Shown here in pieces: positions 1-9,923 of a stretch of 24,542 bases of DNA (the first letter of the stretch is position 1; every line of letters starts with the position of its first letter). The notes under the pieces are model-generated. The model worked only from the letters and a program-made list of their open reading frames with translations, was not told the DNA's origin and made no database searches. The translations under genes were made by a program, and so were the position numbers. The DNA lies in IMG/VR virus record IMGVR_UViG_3300025853_000624, positions 1 to 24,542 of that record; one strand, given 5' to 3'. The DNA is from a virus.

Positions 1-2079
1 AATGTTCCGAGTGAGGGTGTTGATGCTGAATTTTCACAAGGTGCTATGGCATGTAGAAGAGTTCGTATAAGAATGGACTCTGAAATTATACCACAACCAC
101 CAACTACAACAGAAACACCGGCTGAACCAACTACGGATAGTAATGGTGTAACTCAAGAGACTCCAAATGTTGTAAACACAAATACTGTACAAACTACAGA
201 ATCAAGAGTTAGACAGGATATAGCTAAGAGAGTGTTGAGAAGAACATTGAGTGAGTGTAACTATTTTGATATGGTACAACAAGACTCACCAGCGGTTTAT
301 GAAAGTATTAAAGAAAAGTTCAAATACTTCCAACCTGTATTTCACTCAATCACACCTGAAGGTTTAAATTCAAGATTGACATTCTTACAACAGTGTATGA
401 GACCTGGTGATACAATACCTACAATCCAAAAGGATTCTACAGGTCGTGTTACTAGAGTTTATAACGATGCGTTTAATACTGCGTTTGGTGCTCCACCTGT
501 TTGTGTATTAAGGATTGGGGATTTTTATCATACAAAAATTGTTATTAATTCATTGTCAATAAGATATGAACCATTGATGTTGGACATGAACCCTGAGGGT
601 ATTGGTGTTCAACCGATGATTGCAGACATTAGTTTGTCGTTTAACTTTATTGGTGGTGAAGGGTTAAAAGAACCTGTTGCGAAGTTACAAAATGCGTTAT
701 CATTTAACTATTATGCAAATACTGAAATGTATGATGATAGAGCCGATGTTACTGATGTTTCAGCATCACAATTTGATGCTCAGATTTTAGAAAGTATAAC
801 ATTATTAAATGGAAGTACGGACCCAAGAAGAACCACGGAAAACCAAAGGTTGGGTGGTGTTACTATTGGTAACACATTGACAGAAGTTGCTAATGTTGAA
901 ACAGGTGCACTTTCAGGTACCTCAGATTATAAACAAATAATGAGAGATATTACCACACATACTAAAGAATATGCGGAATCGGTATTGTCTTCACTTGAGG
1001 AGATTAATAATACTTACTTATATGGTGGTTTAAAATTATTTGTAAACTTAAGAGATTATAGTGATGGAACGGTAAACGGTGTTGATACCAACATGTTTGG
1101 TAAGAGTGCTTACCTACAAGACAATGTTGATAGTACTTATAATTTCTGTGTGACCACTGTTGATAGTGGGACCTGTCCTTTAATTGATTATGGTAATTTT
1201 GGTTTATTTAACAATTCTCTAATTGATAGTTACAAAAATTCAATTAAAAGTTTAATGGAAGAAAAAAAGAACGAGTATGTTCTTAATATGGAAACTAACC
1301 TACAACGATTGTCTTCTGATGAAACTACCTTAATTTTTGATATAGACAAATTAAATTATGTTGTAACAGAATCTGCAGGTTCTAATACTGGTAGTGATGG
1401 ATATCAAACAAAACAGGGAAGTACTGTGATATTTAGTATTTCAGGTACTTCAGATGTTGATGTTTCATCACCTGGTACTCCATTAGATACTTTGGAAGAA
1501 TTATCTAATGACTTTTCTGTTATAGGTTCTGATATGAGGGAACTATACACCAAGTTAGAATCGTATTATTTGATTACGACTTTTAGTAATGAATGGAATG
1601 ATAATTTTACTTATAGCGTATATCCTGATAATACTACTCTTAAGAAAAAGAGTGCATTAGTTAGGAGTAGTAAAGAAAAAAGAATAAACTCACCGGCTGA
1701 AGTAAGTTTATTTACTTTATTAGGTAAGGATATAAAAGACGATAAAAACAAAGTATTTAATAAACTCATCAACGGTATGACGTTTAAGAACAATAGACAA
1801 AAGGAAAGATTTTCAAAAGAGTTGAATGAAATTTTAGATGAGTTACAACTTTACTATGAATCTGCATATGTTGAGTCTGTTAAGGCTTTTGATTCATTTA
1901 AGAATGAATACTTTAATAAGAAGTTCTCACAATATTTACCTTATAATCAAGATAAATCAAGAAACTTCACATTCTCTAAGATTGAAGACTCAACACTTTC
2001 AAATGACTTAGTAACATTATACGAAACGTTAAATACGGGTGATAAATCTACATTTAATGGTAAAAAAAGACTTAAATAA
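1..2079 (+). CDS. Tail/baseplate structural protein, tube-initiator-like (5' partial)
   Basis: The frame is open from base 1, so the gene begins upstream. An ATG at 46 exists, but the in-frame codons before it have no stop and it lacks the A-rich leader seen at the other starts, so I treat it as internal. About 692 residues are visible. Near the start is a Pro/Thr-rich linker (bases about 90-210). It is followed by a beta-rich stretch (bases about 500-750) with the elements NPEGIGVQPMIADISLSF and LQNALSFNYYANT. That stretch looks like the tube-like domain of contractile-tail tube initiator and hub proteins. The C-terminal half is charged and probably helical. The stop overlaps the gp53-like start in TAATG, suggesting translational coupling. 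The position beside gp53 and a giant hub-like gene supports a baseplate role. Equivalence to T4 gp48 or gp54 is only a guess, and another virion protein is possible. Confidence 0.6.
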   Translation, partial: NVPSEGVDAEFSQGAMACRRVRIRMDSEIIPQPPTTTETPAEPTTDSNGVTQETPNVVNTNTVQTTESRVRQDIAKRVLRRTLSECNYFDMVQQDSPAVYESIKEKFKYFQPVFHSITPEGLNSRLTFLQQCMRPGDTIPTIQKDSTGRVTRVYNDAFNTAFGAPPVCVLRIGDFYHTKIVINSLSIRYEPLMLDMNPEGIGVQPMIADISLSFNFIGGEGLKEPVAKLQNALSFNYYANTEMYDDRADVTDVSASQFDAQILESITLLNGSTDPRRTTENQRLGGVTIGNTLTEVANVETGALSGTSDYKQIMRDITTHTKEYAESVLSSLEEINNTYLYGGLKLFVNLRDYSDGTVNGVDTNMFGKSAYLQDNVDSTYNFCVTTVDSGTCPLIDYGNFGLFNNSLIDSYKNSIKSLMEEKKNEYVLNMETNLQRLSSDETTLIFDIDKLNYVVTESAGSNTGSDGYQTKQGSTVIFSISGTSDVDVSSPGTPLDTLEELSNDFSVIGSDMRELYTKLESYYLITTFSNEWNDNFTYSVYPDNTTLKKKSALVRSSKEKRINSPAEVSLFTLLGKDIKDDKNKVFNKLINGMTFKNNRQKERFSKELNEILDELQLYYESAYVESVKAFDSFKNEYFNKKFSQYLPYNQDKSRNFTFSKIEDSTLSNDLVTLYETLNTGDKSTFNGKKRLK

Positions 2080-2396
2080 TGCAGTATTATAACAGATATA
2101 AAGACTTCTTAATTAATGGTGAACAGACCGTTGTGCCTTTTGTTAGGATTCCATCTAAGCCAACAGACAAAAAATATATCTATCGTGCTGGTAGAAGTAG
2201 ACTTGATAAGATTTCTCAAGAGATATACTCTACACCATATTTTGGATGGTTGATAATGGTGGCAAATCCTAATTTTGGTGGTTTGGAAACTAATATTCCT
2301 GACTCAACAACATTGATTATTCCGTTTCCGTTGATAACTTCTTTACAAGACTATAAGGCGGCATTAGATAACCATTTCTTCTATTATGGCAGGTAA
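2079..2396 (+). CDS. 53: Baseplate wedge protein, gp53-like (LysM-like fold)
   Basis: This 105-residue protein matches the gp53/LysM-like pattern. It has an RAGRSRLDKISQEIY segment (residues about 37-51), an aromatic PYFGWLIMVANPN segment (about 53-65) and an IPDSTTLIIPFP segment (about 73-84). In contractile-tail phages gp53 is a small wedge component that helps join wedges around the hub. T4 gp53 is about 196 residues, so this is a reduced version close to the core domain. The ATG overlaps the upstream stop by one base, and the 3' end overlaps the next gene by 11 bases (2386-2396), so the three genes are likely translationally coupled. Identification is by motif pattern and tail context. 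A generic LysM-type tail protein (P2 gpX-like) is the main alternative. Confidence 0.75.
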   Translation: MQYYNRYKDFLINGEQTVVPFVRIPSKPTDKKYIYRAGRSRLDKISQEIYSTPYFGWLIMVANPNFGGLETNIPDSTTLIIPFPLITSLQDYKAALDNHFFYYGR

Positions 2397-5300
2397 TATA
2401 AAAAGTAAAAACATTTACGTTGAAAACGACTACGAAAACATTATTTTGGTTGACCCAAATAAAGTAGTCTTGCCTAATGGTCAAGTTGAAGAAAGATTAG
2501 TGGACCATGAAGATTTGGTATTTTATGCGAATCTTGAAGCTAAAGTTTTACCGAGAACAAAATTAGCCGTTGGTTCTGATTTAGACGATTCAGTGATTAA
2601 TACATCAGTTGCGTCTTTAGGTGAACCAGGTTTACAAGAAATTAATTTTTTAAGTCCACGAGGAAAACTCGCTATGGACACAAGTTGGTCTGACCAACAA
2701 ACGGGTAAAGGTGCTCGTGAAGGTAAGGGTGCAAACCAAACACAAGAATATATCGTAGGACAACAACCTAATCAAAAAATAGTTAGAAAAACGATTAATG
2801 CCGAAGACACACAAGGGTTAGGTATTACAAACATTAAAATACAAAACAACGCAGCCTACATTCCTCAAGTAACGATTGAGATGATTGATGTTCAGGGTAG
2901 AACATTATTTGAACAAGGTGAACAATCACCTTACTCAGCATTCTTCCAACTTCCATATCCAATCTTTTATTTAACAGTAAAAGGGTATTACGGTAAAGCG
3001 GTGAGATATGAATTGATGTTGAAAAAGTTTAATGCAAGATTTGACCCTAATGATGGTAACTATAGGATTACTGTTGAATTAATTGGAAGAACATCAGCAA
3101 TTTTGGAAGATATAAATGTTCAACATTTATTTACTGCACCAAGAATGTTTGGTAAACAAATCACTAGTAGTGAAGGTTCAACTGCAACAAGTGCTCAACA
3201 AGCTCAAGCACAGGCGGGTAATGTAAATTCAACAACTGAAGTCACTATTGAAAATACTACAAGAGGTAGACAGGTTTTGAGTGAGGTATATAGTCAATAT
3301 AAGGCAAAAGGATTATTGGCGGATGACTTTGAAGAACTAACTTTAAGTGAGTTTGTTTATAGAATTGAATCGTTAGAAAGATATATAAACGAACAGTTTG
3401 GTCCGCAAGAACTTGAAGTACTTAATGATATTAAGAGTTATCGAGAAAACTTAGAAAAGTTCAGAAAAGAAGTATTCTCAAGTGTAAGTGGTGCTTTTTT
3501 TAATGATTATATTGATGGTTCATTACCAATAGTAGAATCAAAAGATAAAGGTAAAGGGTATGTGTATTATCCATTGAAACCTGCCATTAAAGATAGTGCA
3601 CAAAAAACACAAAGTGCGAATCTTAAGTTAGAAGAAATTATAAAAAAATATAAAGAAAAACTTGAAGAAAATAATACGTTCGGACTCAATGGTAATTACA
3701 CTTTAGAAAACCCTGATAATGGAAAAAAAGAAACTGTTAACAGTCAAATTAACTTTTTGATTGATGTAAACAAAATTAAAAAGACAATAGATAAGAATAA
3801 GGTTGATTATAGAAAAACTTTTGTTTTAAGAAAAGGAAAAGAACCTACAGAGGTTGAGTTACAAACTTTTAAAGCGACTTTAGAGACTGAACTAAACTTA
3901 CAAATTCAGGTTTTTGTAAATGGTAATATAGAAACTGAAGTACAACCTTATTATGTTTTTGGTGATTCTTTTGATGAGTCAAATTTCCCTACAGATTCAT
4001 TCTTGAGTTTGTTGGATAAAATGGAAAGAATATTCAATAAAAATTCACAAAATATTGAAACGAGTCTTTCTCGTACTTTGGCTAGAAAAATTACACGACC
4101 AGCTTCAGAAGGTGGATTAGGGTTTAATCCGACTATAAGAAATACTATTGGTGTTATCTGTGCAAATGCTGATGCGTTTTTAAGGTTAATGGATGAGACA
4201 CACACAAAGGCTTATGAACAAAGAGCAAATCCAATACGACTGACATCAATAATAGACCCTGAAAAAAGTTTTGGTACAGATGCTAAAGATTCACTACAAA
4301 AAGTAACTGTTGATGGTAAACTGTCTGAGGATAGTATTGTTTATCCATGGCCACAGTATTTTGAAAATGAAATAGACCAAAATGGTAATTCAAGTTATGT
4401 TATCAAATATCCTGGTGACCCACAGTCCTTAACAAGAACAAAAGGTTATTTAACTGATATTTGGCCTGAAATACAATTTGTCGAAGAATATTTAAAAGGT
4501 TCGGTACAAAAAGAAATTCAACAAAGTCCTACAGGATTAGCAAATCCGGCTTTAGAAAATGAATATATAGGTGTTGCTGCGGTTGAATTTCCAAACTCAA
4601 TAGAACCGTATGAAAACTTAACAGAAACTAACTTCTTATATGAAATTTTAGAAAGGTCAATTCTTTCATCTAACTATACTAAGTTGTTTAGACCATCAAG
4701 TAATAGTGATGAGATATATGATTTATTGGGTGATTTTGAATACCATAACATTTCAGAGGCGGTTAAGAAGAGTACATCTTTAACAATTAAGTTAAAGAAT
4801 TTTGCATTCACATATCCAACATTTTTAAGTGAGTTAAGACAACAATCAGTTAGTGGTGAAGGAGATTTATGGACCCAATATTCACAGGGTAATTTTGTAA
4901 CACCTTACATTAAGTCGTATGTTGACAATCCTGTACAATTATATGATATATCTGTTTTTGAAAACACACCTGAAGTTACAAACGGTTCAACATCAACAGA
5001 AAATATTGAAGAATACCTTAAGAAGACAACATCTAGTGAATACACAACATATGATGTATACCCGTTTACTGATTTGAGTTGGGAAAAACAAAATTTAGCA
5101 AACGGTTCCAAAGTAAATTCAACGACCGAATCAAACAACACCACAAAAACTTTAGTTTTTAATGAAAACAAAAAAACGATAGCTTCGTTCCTTGTTGGAG
5201 ATAATACTTACGATAAGACTTTATTTAGCTCTACATATTGGAGAGATAATACAGGACAAAATTCGACACAAGATATATTAAACTTTAATAATTTTATTCA

Positions 5301-8300
5301 AGGTTCAACATCTACAGGAATAAATCAAATAACTCGTGAAGGTGCTAAAGAATTTTACCAAAATAAAAATTATGAAACACTGTATATAACAGAATCATTT
5401 TTAAATTATGGTAATGAATACGGTACGACAGGTATCACATCAACACAAACAACATCATTATTAAACACACCTTATTTTACTAACGCAATTAGTGAATCTG
5501 CCGATAGACTAAGACAAAGAACAGATGGACAAAATGTTTATTTTGATTCTTTAGGGTATTTGTTAGTTAATTCTTTACCACTTGCAACATTAAAAGAAAA
5601 ATATAAATCTTTTAATGATGATGGTGTTGAAACTGAGTTAGATTATGTTTGGTCTGTAATGAGTAAGTTCTCGGCCATTCACAGAATACCATATGCTTGG
5701 GTGTTAAAATACGGTTCGATTTGGCATCGTTACAAAACATATGTTGAAGATAATGTAGATATTTTAGATAGTGTTTGGACTGATTATGATTATGCAAATG
5801 GTTATGACCCTGTAAACGGTTCATCGACAACAACATATAATATTAGAGATTATTCAGGAGGTACTACAGAAATAACACAACAGTTTAATACTAATCTCAC
5901 AATACCGACACCAACTGACCTGTCATTAATGAATATTGGTTTATATCCTAAACTAATTAATGACACATATTATTTCTTCACTCAAAGGGAAGTCTTTACA
6001 GGTTATACATCTAATGATTGGCAGTTAGCCTACGACAAGAAGATGTATATAGGTAAGATGAATAGTGGTAATATTACTTTTAAGACAGGTGATATTGTAG
6101 GTCAACCAAATAGAGGGTTATATATAAACAATTATTTTCAATATATGGATATACAGGACAATGCCGAACGTATTGGTACTGCAATTCAAGACAAACAATA
6201 CCTACTTTTACCATCGGCAGGATTCTTACCATTCAACCAATCTAAATTTGAGTGTAGTAACAACAATGACAAAATGGTTATTGAAATGACGGGTAATACT
6301 TCTGTTTATAATGGTTCAGTTAGAAGTTTATGGTTATCACCTAATTATGGATATTTTAATAATGGTTTAGTTAAAAAACCAACACATCAACAATATTTAA
6401 AACAAATATTTACTGGTGATAGTAAACAAGATGCATTTAGAATTGAATCTGATGTTGAGTACTCAAGTATTGAAGAATTGTTCTCTATTTTTGATAAAGA
6501 CACTTTAGATAAGTTCCAAACTGAATTTTTAAATTTCTGTAAACCTTTAAGTGATGGGATTCAAATGTTGGATGGTGAAACCAATAACTCAACATTCTTT
6601 AATGTTGCAAACGCTTCTGATAGAAAATATAGAAACATCCAAACAGTACTATCTGAAATTTTCAGTTTTAGTGGTGATTTTACTAAAACTAGTAGTTCAG
6701 ATAAAGACAGTTATAAGTTAGCGGTATCACAGATGGATAATACTGTGACATTCATGGAAGAGTTTTTAAGTTATGATGTTGTATTAAAGTTAGGAAATGT
6801 TGGTGAGTTCGATAGAAGAGTATTTGGTTCTTTTGTGACACCTACTGATGTAACACAGCCGATTGAGTTTGGAAATTATGTTAATGGTACATTACCTGGT
6901 GATGGTTCAGGAATTACATTAATTGATAGTCAGATAAATAATGTTACTCAATGGGACACATTAGAAACGTATGTTGGGTTCTCAACAATATCAGGATTAA
7001 CATATAGTGACAATGGTTCATATATAACAGATTTCTTTATTGATAATAACATTGACTTTAGTGTTGAAAACATACAACAACTATCGAAAATTATAAAAAT
7101 ATATGCAACACAAAAGTTGTTGAACAATTCAATAACATCTACTCAGTTTAATTCTATTGTACAACAGTTGATTGCCGACCAAGTCACTTTTAGAGAGACC
7201 ATATTAAATAATACATTCACTCAATTAAGAAATAAGTTACCAAATTATAAAGAGTCGAGTACTACAGGTGGGTTAAGTGCTGTTGATGGTAATCAACCAA
7301 AACTTGAGATATACTCGACATTAAAATCATTTAATGATAAATGGATTGCTGGTGGTAACTTTAAGACGAGAACACTATTTGAGGACTTTTTATTTTTAGA
7401 CCGAGCCAACAGAGACATTGGTGATAGTTTTACTATTGATGTTATATCACTAAAAGGTTATTTAAAAGGTAAAGTTGCTAGTAATTCATTGATGAGTTTA
7501 ATAGGATATATACTGGCAGAAAATAACTTTATATTTATGGCTCTCCCCTCGTATATCAACTTCTATGGTATACAAGAAGCGTCAAAAAATGGGGTACCAA
7601 CGGTAAACCCTGACATTGCAAACTCTGCGTTTGGTACATTCTTATCTGTAGATTATCAGGACTCGAGACCAAAATTCTTGTGTATGTATGTTGGTAAACC
7701 TTCAGAACATTTGGATATGAAGGAAAACAAAAATTCACGATTTAGTAATGATGTTTTTGATTTGAGGAGGGGTAGTAACAATCCGTTGTTAGAAAATCAA
7801 ACAAATAAAGTGGATTGGAGTAGGTCAAACAAAGTTGTAGGTTTTAATTTAGATTTTGGTATTCGTAATCAAAACATATTCAAATCAATAAGTTTGGACC
7901 AAAACCAATATAAAAATACTTCGGAAAGTTTTCAGGTATTAAGTGATATGGCCAATCAGGCTTCGGGGGATAAAGTTGCTCAACAGACGACATCATTATA
8001 TAATGTTTATAGAACAAGAAGTTACACTTGTAGTGTATCATCTATGGGTAATATGATGATACAACCAACAATGTATTTCAACCTTAGACACGTACCGATG
8101 TTCTATGGTCCATACTTTATAACGAATGTAAGTCATGATATAAATGTTAATGGATTTGAAACCAGTTTTGAGGGTATGAGACAACCTATATTCTCATTCC
8201 CATCTATTGATAAGTTGGTTATGAGTGTAAATAAAAATCTTCTTAAGAAGTATGAAACAGTCTACCGTAAAAAACAAACACAACAAGAGGCTCAAAACGC

Positions 8301-8967
8301 AACTAATCAAACCAATAATTCAACATCAACAAATCCTTTAACGCCTGGTGATGAATCTGCGTGTCAGGGTGCAACTAATTATCCTACTTTAACTTTTGTT
8401 GATTTTGAAGATACAAGAATTCCTGTAAATGATGTTATTACATATTTAAACAGTATTACTAGATATAGTAGAAATTTAAGGTCATATTGTTTAGGGGTTG
8501 GTTATATTGCAAACAAAGGTAATTTAGGTTCGTTTGATTGTACCAATAATAATATAAATGTGGTTTTATCAAATAATTTAAGGTATCAAAATTTAACAGG
8601 ATTCACTAACGGTCAAGTTTGTGTTAAGGCAACTACTGGTGGTGGTGAAATTAACGCACCTCTGTTTTCATTTGAAAATAAAGAAAACGCAATTAAGTTC
8701 TTTATTGAATATAACAATGCTTATAATACATTAATAAACAATCTTGTTGGTATATTGACCACTATTGTGAATGATGATGAGAAGTTGGCAACTGCGTTAA
8801 CTTACATTTATCTAACAACGTGGAACTCAAATTCAGGTGTTGGTAAAACAGCAACTGAAATAAAACAGATAGTGGATACTAATATAAGTAATGGTACAAT
8901 AAAACAAGAAGACTTTGATGAAATCAAAGAAAAAATGTTAAGTGCGGTCATAAAAATATTGGCATAA
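2386..8967 (+). CDS. Giant baseplate hub-like structural protein (2193 aa)
   Basis: A single uninterrupted frame of 2193 codons starts inside the gp53-like gene and ends with tandem stops TAATAA. Residues about 143-250 form a beta-rich unit with LPYPIFYLTVKGYYGKA and YRITVELIGRT, like the first domain of phage hub proteins. A Gln/Ala/Ser/Thr-rich linker follows (about 260-285). The middle is long, rich in Asn, Thr, Ser and Tyr, and without recognisable catalytic motifs. Residues about 1870-1950 contain MMIQPTMYFNLRHV and YFITNVSHDINVNGF, resembling the late-control/gp27-type hub beta-barrel. A Gln/Asn/Thr linker (about 1955-1990) leads to a C-terminal domain of about 200 residues with scattered cysteines that I do not recognise. 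It is far longer than T4 gp27 (about 390 residues). I infer a hub scaffold split by a very large insertion. The structural role is likely; the exact hub assignment is tentative. Confidence 0.6.
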   Translation: MAGNIKSKNIYVENDYENIILVDPNKVVLPNGQVEERLVDHEDLVFYANLEAKVLPRTKLAVGSDLDDSVINTSVASLGEPGLQEINFLSPRGKLAMDTSWSDQQTGKGAREGKGANQTQEYIVGQQPNQKIVRKTINAEDTQGLGITNIKIQNNAAYIPQVTIEMIDVQGRTLFEQGEQSPYSAFFQLPYPIFYLTVKGYYGKAVRYELMLKKFNARFDPNDGNYRITVELIGRTSAILEDINVQHLFTAPRMFGKQITSSEGSTATSAQQAQAQAGNVNSTTEVTIENTTRGRQVLSEVYSQYKAKGLLADDFEELTLSEFVYRIESLERYINEQFGPQELEVLNDIKSYRENLEKFRKEVFSSVSGAFFNDYIDGSLPIVESKDKGKGYVYYPLKPAIKDSAQKTQSANLKLEEIIKKYKEKLEENNTFGLNGNYTLENPDNGKKETVNSQINFLIDVNKIKKTIDKNKVDYRKTFVLRKGKEPTEVELQTFKATLETELNLQIQVFVNGNIETEVQPYYVFGDSFDESNFPTDSFLSLLDKMERIFNKNSQNIETSLSRTLARKITRPASEGGLGFNPTIRNTIGVICANADAFLRLMDETHTKAYEQRANPIRLTSIIDPEKSFGTDAKDSLQKVTVDGKLSEDSIVYPWPQYFENEIDQNGNSSYVIKYPGDPQSLTRTKGYLTDIWPEIQFVEEYLKGSVQKEIQQSPTGLANPALENEYIGVAAVEFPNSIEPYENLTETNFLYEILERSILSSNYTKLFRPSSNSDEIYDLLGDFEYHNISEAVKKSTSLTIKLKNFAFTYPTFLSELRQQSVSGEGDLWTQYSQGNFVTPYIKSYVDNPVQLYDISVFENTPEVTNGSTSTENIEEYLKKTTSSEYTTYDVYPFTDLSWEKQNLANGSKVNSTTESNNTTKTLVFNENKKTIASFLVGDNTYDKTLFSSTYWRDNTGQNSTQDILNFNNFIQGSTSTGINQITREGAKEFYQNKNYETLYITESFLNYGNEYGTTGITSTQTTSLLNTPYFTNAISESADRLRQRTDGQNVYFDSLGYLLVNSLPLATLKEKYKSFNDDGVETELDYVWSVMSKFSAIHRIPYAWVLKYGSIWHRYKTYVEDNVDILDSVWTDYDYANGYDPVNGSSTTTYNIRDYSGGTTEITQQFNTNLTIPTPTDLSLMNIGLYPKLINDTYYFFTQREVFTGYTSNDWQLAYDKKMYIGKMNSGNITFKTGDIVGQPNRGLYINNYFQYMDIQDNAERIGTAIQDKQYLLLPSAGFLPFNQSKFECSNNNDKMVIEMTGNTSVYNGSVRSLWLSPNYGYFNNGLVKKPTHQQYLKQIFTGDSKQDAFRIESDVEYSSIEELFSIFDKDTLDKFQTEFLNFCKPLSDGIQMLDGETNNSTFFNVANASDRKYRNIQTVLSEIFSFSGDFTKTSSSDKDSYKLAVSQMDNTVTFMEEFLSYDVVLKLGNVGEFDRRVFGSFVTPTDVTQPIEFGNYVNGTLPGDGSGITLIDSQINNVTQWDTLETYVGFSTISGLTYSDNGSYITDFFIDNNIDFSVENIQQLSKIIKIYATQKLLNNSITSTQFNSIVQQLIADQVTFRETILNNTFTQLRNKLPNYKESSTTGGLSAVDGNQPKLEIYSTLKSFNDKWIAGGNFKTRTLFEDFLFLDRANRDIGDSFTIDVISLKGYLKGKVASNSLMSLIGYILAENNFIFMALPSYINFYGIQEASKNGVPTVNPDIANSAFGTFLSVDYQDSRPKFLCMYVGKPSEHLDMKENKNSRFSNDVFDLRRGSNNPLLENQTNKVDWSRSNKVVGFNLDFGIRNQNIFKSISLDQNQYKNTSESFQVLSDMANQASGDKVAQQTTSLYNVYRTRSYTCSVSSMGNMMIQPTMYFNLRHVPMFYGPYFITNVSHDINVNGFETSFEGMRQPIFSFPSIDKLVMSVNKNLLKKYETVYRKKQTQQEAQNATNQTNNSTSTNPLTPGDESACQGATNYPTLTFVDFEDTRIPVNDVITYLNSITRYSRNLRSYCLGVGYIANKGNLGSFDCTNNNINVVLSNNLRYQNLTGFTNGQVCVKATTGGGEINAPLFSFENKENAIKFFIEYNNAYNTLINNLVGILTTIVNDDEKLATALTYIYLTTWNSNSGVGKTATEIKQIVDTNISNGTIKQEDFDEIKEKMLSAVIKILA

Positions 8968-8990
8968 TAAGAAAAATTAACTTTTGGTTA

Positions 8991-8997
8991 TATTTAT
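8991..8997 (+). promoter_or_regulatory. ATATTTAT element upstream of the 74-codon gene (candidate phage promoter)
   Basis: The string TTATATTTATTAA (8988-9000) lies in the short gap after the giant gene, 13 bases before the next ATG. The same core occurs in three other gaps (13431, 17944, 20314). No TTG-type upstream box is at the expected distance. A phage late-promoter-like element is inferred, not shown. Confidence 0.3.
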
Positions 8998-9010
8998 TAA
9001 TAAAAAAGTT

Positions 9011-9235
9011 ATGGATATTAAAAATCTTTTAGATAACTATCTAAGAAAAGACACACGAATAACTGAGCGTGATGCAGGTAATGGTTATAAGGAAGTGTGT
9101 GATTTAGACACGGGAGATTGTTATACAGTTAGAATGAAAGATGGTCTAATTGAAAGAGTGGACAACACAATGAAACTTAATAGAACTCTTAGAGTTGAAA
9201 CGCCAAGTGGTGTGAAAACACTTTTGAATGGTTAA
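9011..9235 (+). CDS. Hypothetical 74-residue protein
   Basis: I chose the ATG at 9011. The frame can be extended to a TTG at 8984, but that start would cover the ATATTTAT element and has no A-rich leader, whereas ATAAAAAAGTT directly precedes the ATG. The product is a small, charged, soluble protein that starts MDIKNLLDNYLRKD. It has two cysteines in VCDLDTGDCYTV, and a C-terminal part that alternates beta-like residues. I recognise no family. It sits between the giant hub-like gene and an acidic coiled-coil gene and may be cotranscribed with the latter, 11 bases downstream. A minor virion or accessory role is possible; no function can be assigned. Confidence 0.7.
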   Translation: MDIKNLLDNYLRKDTRITERDAGNGYKEVCDLDTGDCYTVRMKDGLIERVDNTMKLNRTLRVETPSGVKTLLNG

Positions 9236-9246
9236 AAAAAAATACT

Positions 9247-9903
9247 ATGAATAAAAACAATAGACTTTTAAAAGAAATTGAACAGTATAATAAGATAAAC
9301 AATTATATTGCTGAACAATTTGATACTGCTGGTGGTGAAGACCCTACGGCAACACCTGAAGCTCCTGCAACGGATATGGGTGGAGAAACTGAAGCTGAGA
9401 CTATACCAGAACCTGTTGATGTTTCATCAGACCCAGATGTGGAAGTAGTTGACGATACTGAAGGTGATGTCCAAACGGATGTTACAGATTCTGAACCGAC
9501 TGAAGAAAGTGGTACTGAGGAATTAGACATTACTGATTTGGTTACTTCACAAAAAGATATTCAATCAAAACAAGATGAATTCATGAATACTATGTTTGAA
9601 AAACTTTCTGATTTGGAAAGTAAGTTAGGTGCTATGGATTCAATTTTTGATAAAATTAACTCTATTGAGAATAAGATTGAAAAGTATAGACAAAAAAGTC
9701 CTGAGGAAAAATTACAACTAAGAAGTTTAGATAGTTATCCTTACAATCAAAAATTAAGTGATTTCTTTATGGATAAGCAAGATGAATTTGAAGCAACAGG
9801 AAAAAATGAGTATATTTTAACTTCAGACGAAGTTGAGAACTATTCACCTAATGAAATTAGAGATACATTTAACAAATTCGAACAAGACGATAATAAGTTC
9901 TAA
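9247..9903 (+). CDS. Acidic coiled-coil protein of unknown function (218 aa)
   Basis: The ATG follows an A-rich leader. Residues 1-25 are a basic/polar helix containing LLKEIEQYNKINNYI. Residues about 28-100 are a disordered, strongly acidic Asp/Glu/Thr/Pro stretch. Residues about 103-150 have a heptad-like hydrophobic pattern (FMNTMFEKLSDLESKLGAMD, then IFDKINSIENKIEKY), predicting a coiled coil. The tail (about 155-218) is charged, with LDSYPYNQKLSDFFMDK, and looks like a small folded domain. This layout of acidic linker plus coiled coil occurs in scaffold-like or adaptor virion proteins, but I see no specific family. It is the last gene of the upstream tail block, directly before a strong terminator. 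Confidence 0.85.
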   Translation: MNKNNRLLKEIEQYNKINNYIAEQFDTAGGEDPTATPEAPATDMGGETEAETIPEPVDVSSDPDVEVVDDTEGDVQTDVTDSEPTEESGTEELDITDLVTSQKDIQSKQDEFMNTMFEKLSDLESKLGAMDSIFDKINSIENKIEKYRQKSPEEKLQLRSLDSYPYNQKLSDFFMDKQDEFEATGKNEYILTSDEVENYSPNEIRDTFNKFEQDDNKF

Positions 9904-9923
9904 TTTGAAAAAAATATTTTTTG

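Noticed and set aside
46-48. ATG as the true start of the first gene
   Set aside because: The same frame is open back to base 1 with no stop, and the ATG lacks the A-rich leader of the other genes, so the gene very likely starts upstream of the window.
2386-8967. Tape measure protein as an identity for the giant gene
   Set aside because: Tape measures are long, helical and heptad-rich, often with membrane helices. This product is beta-rich and Asn/Thr/Tyr-rich with hub-like ends, so tape measure is unlikely.
8984-8986. TTG start for the small gene after the giant hub-like gene
   Set aside because: The ATG at 9011 has a better A-rich leader, and the longer form would run across the ATATTTAT element.
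9303-9530. Minus-strand Ser/Val-rich reading frame
   Set aside because: It is the complement of the acidic Asp/Glu/Thr linker of the gene on the + strand, with no start signal or family match.
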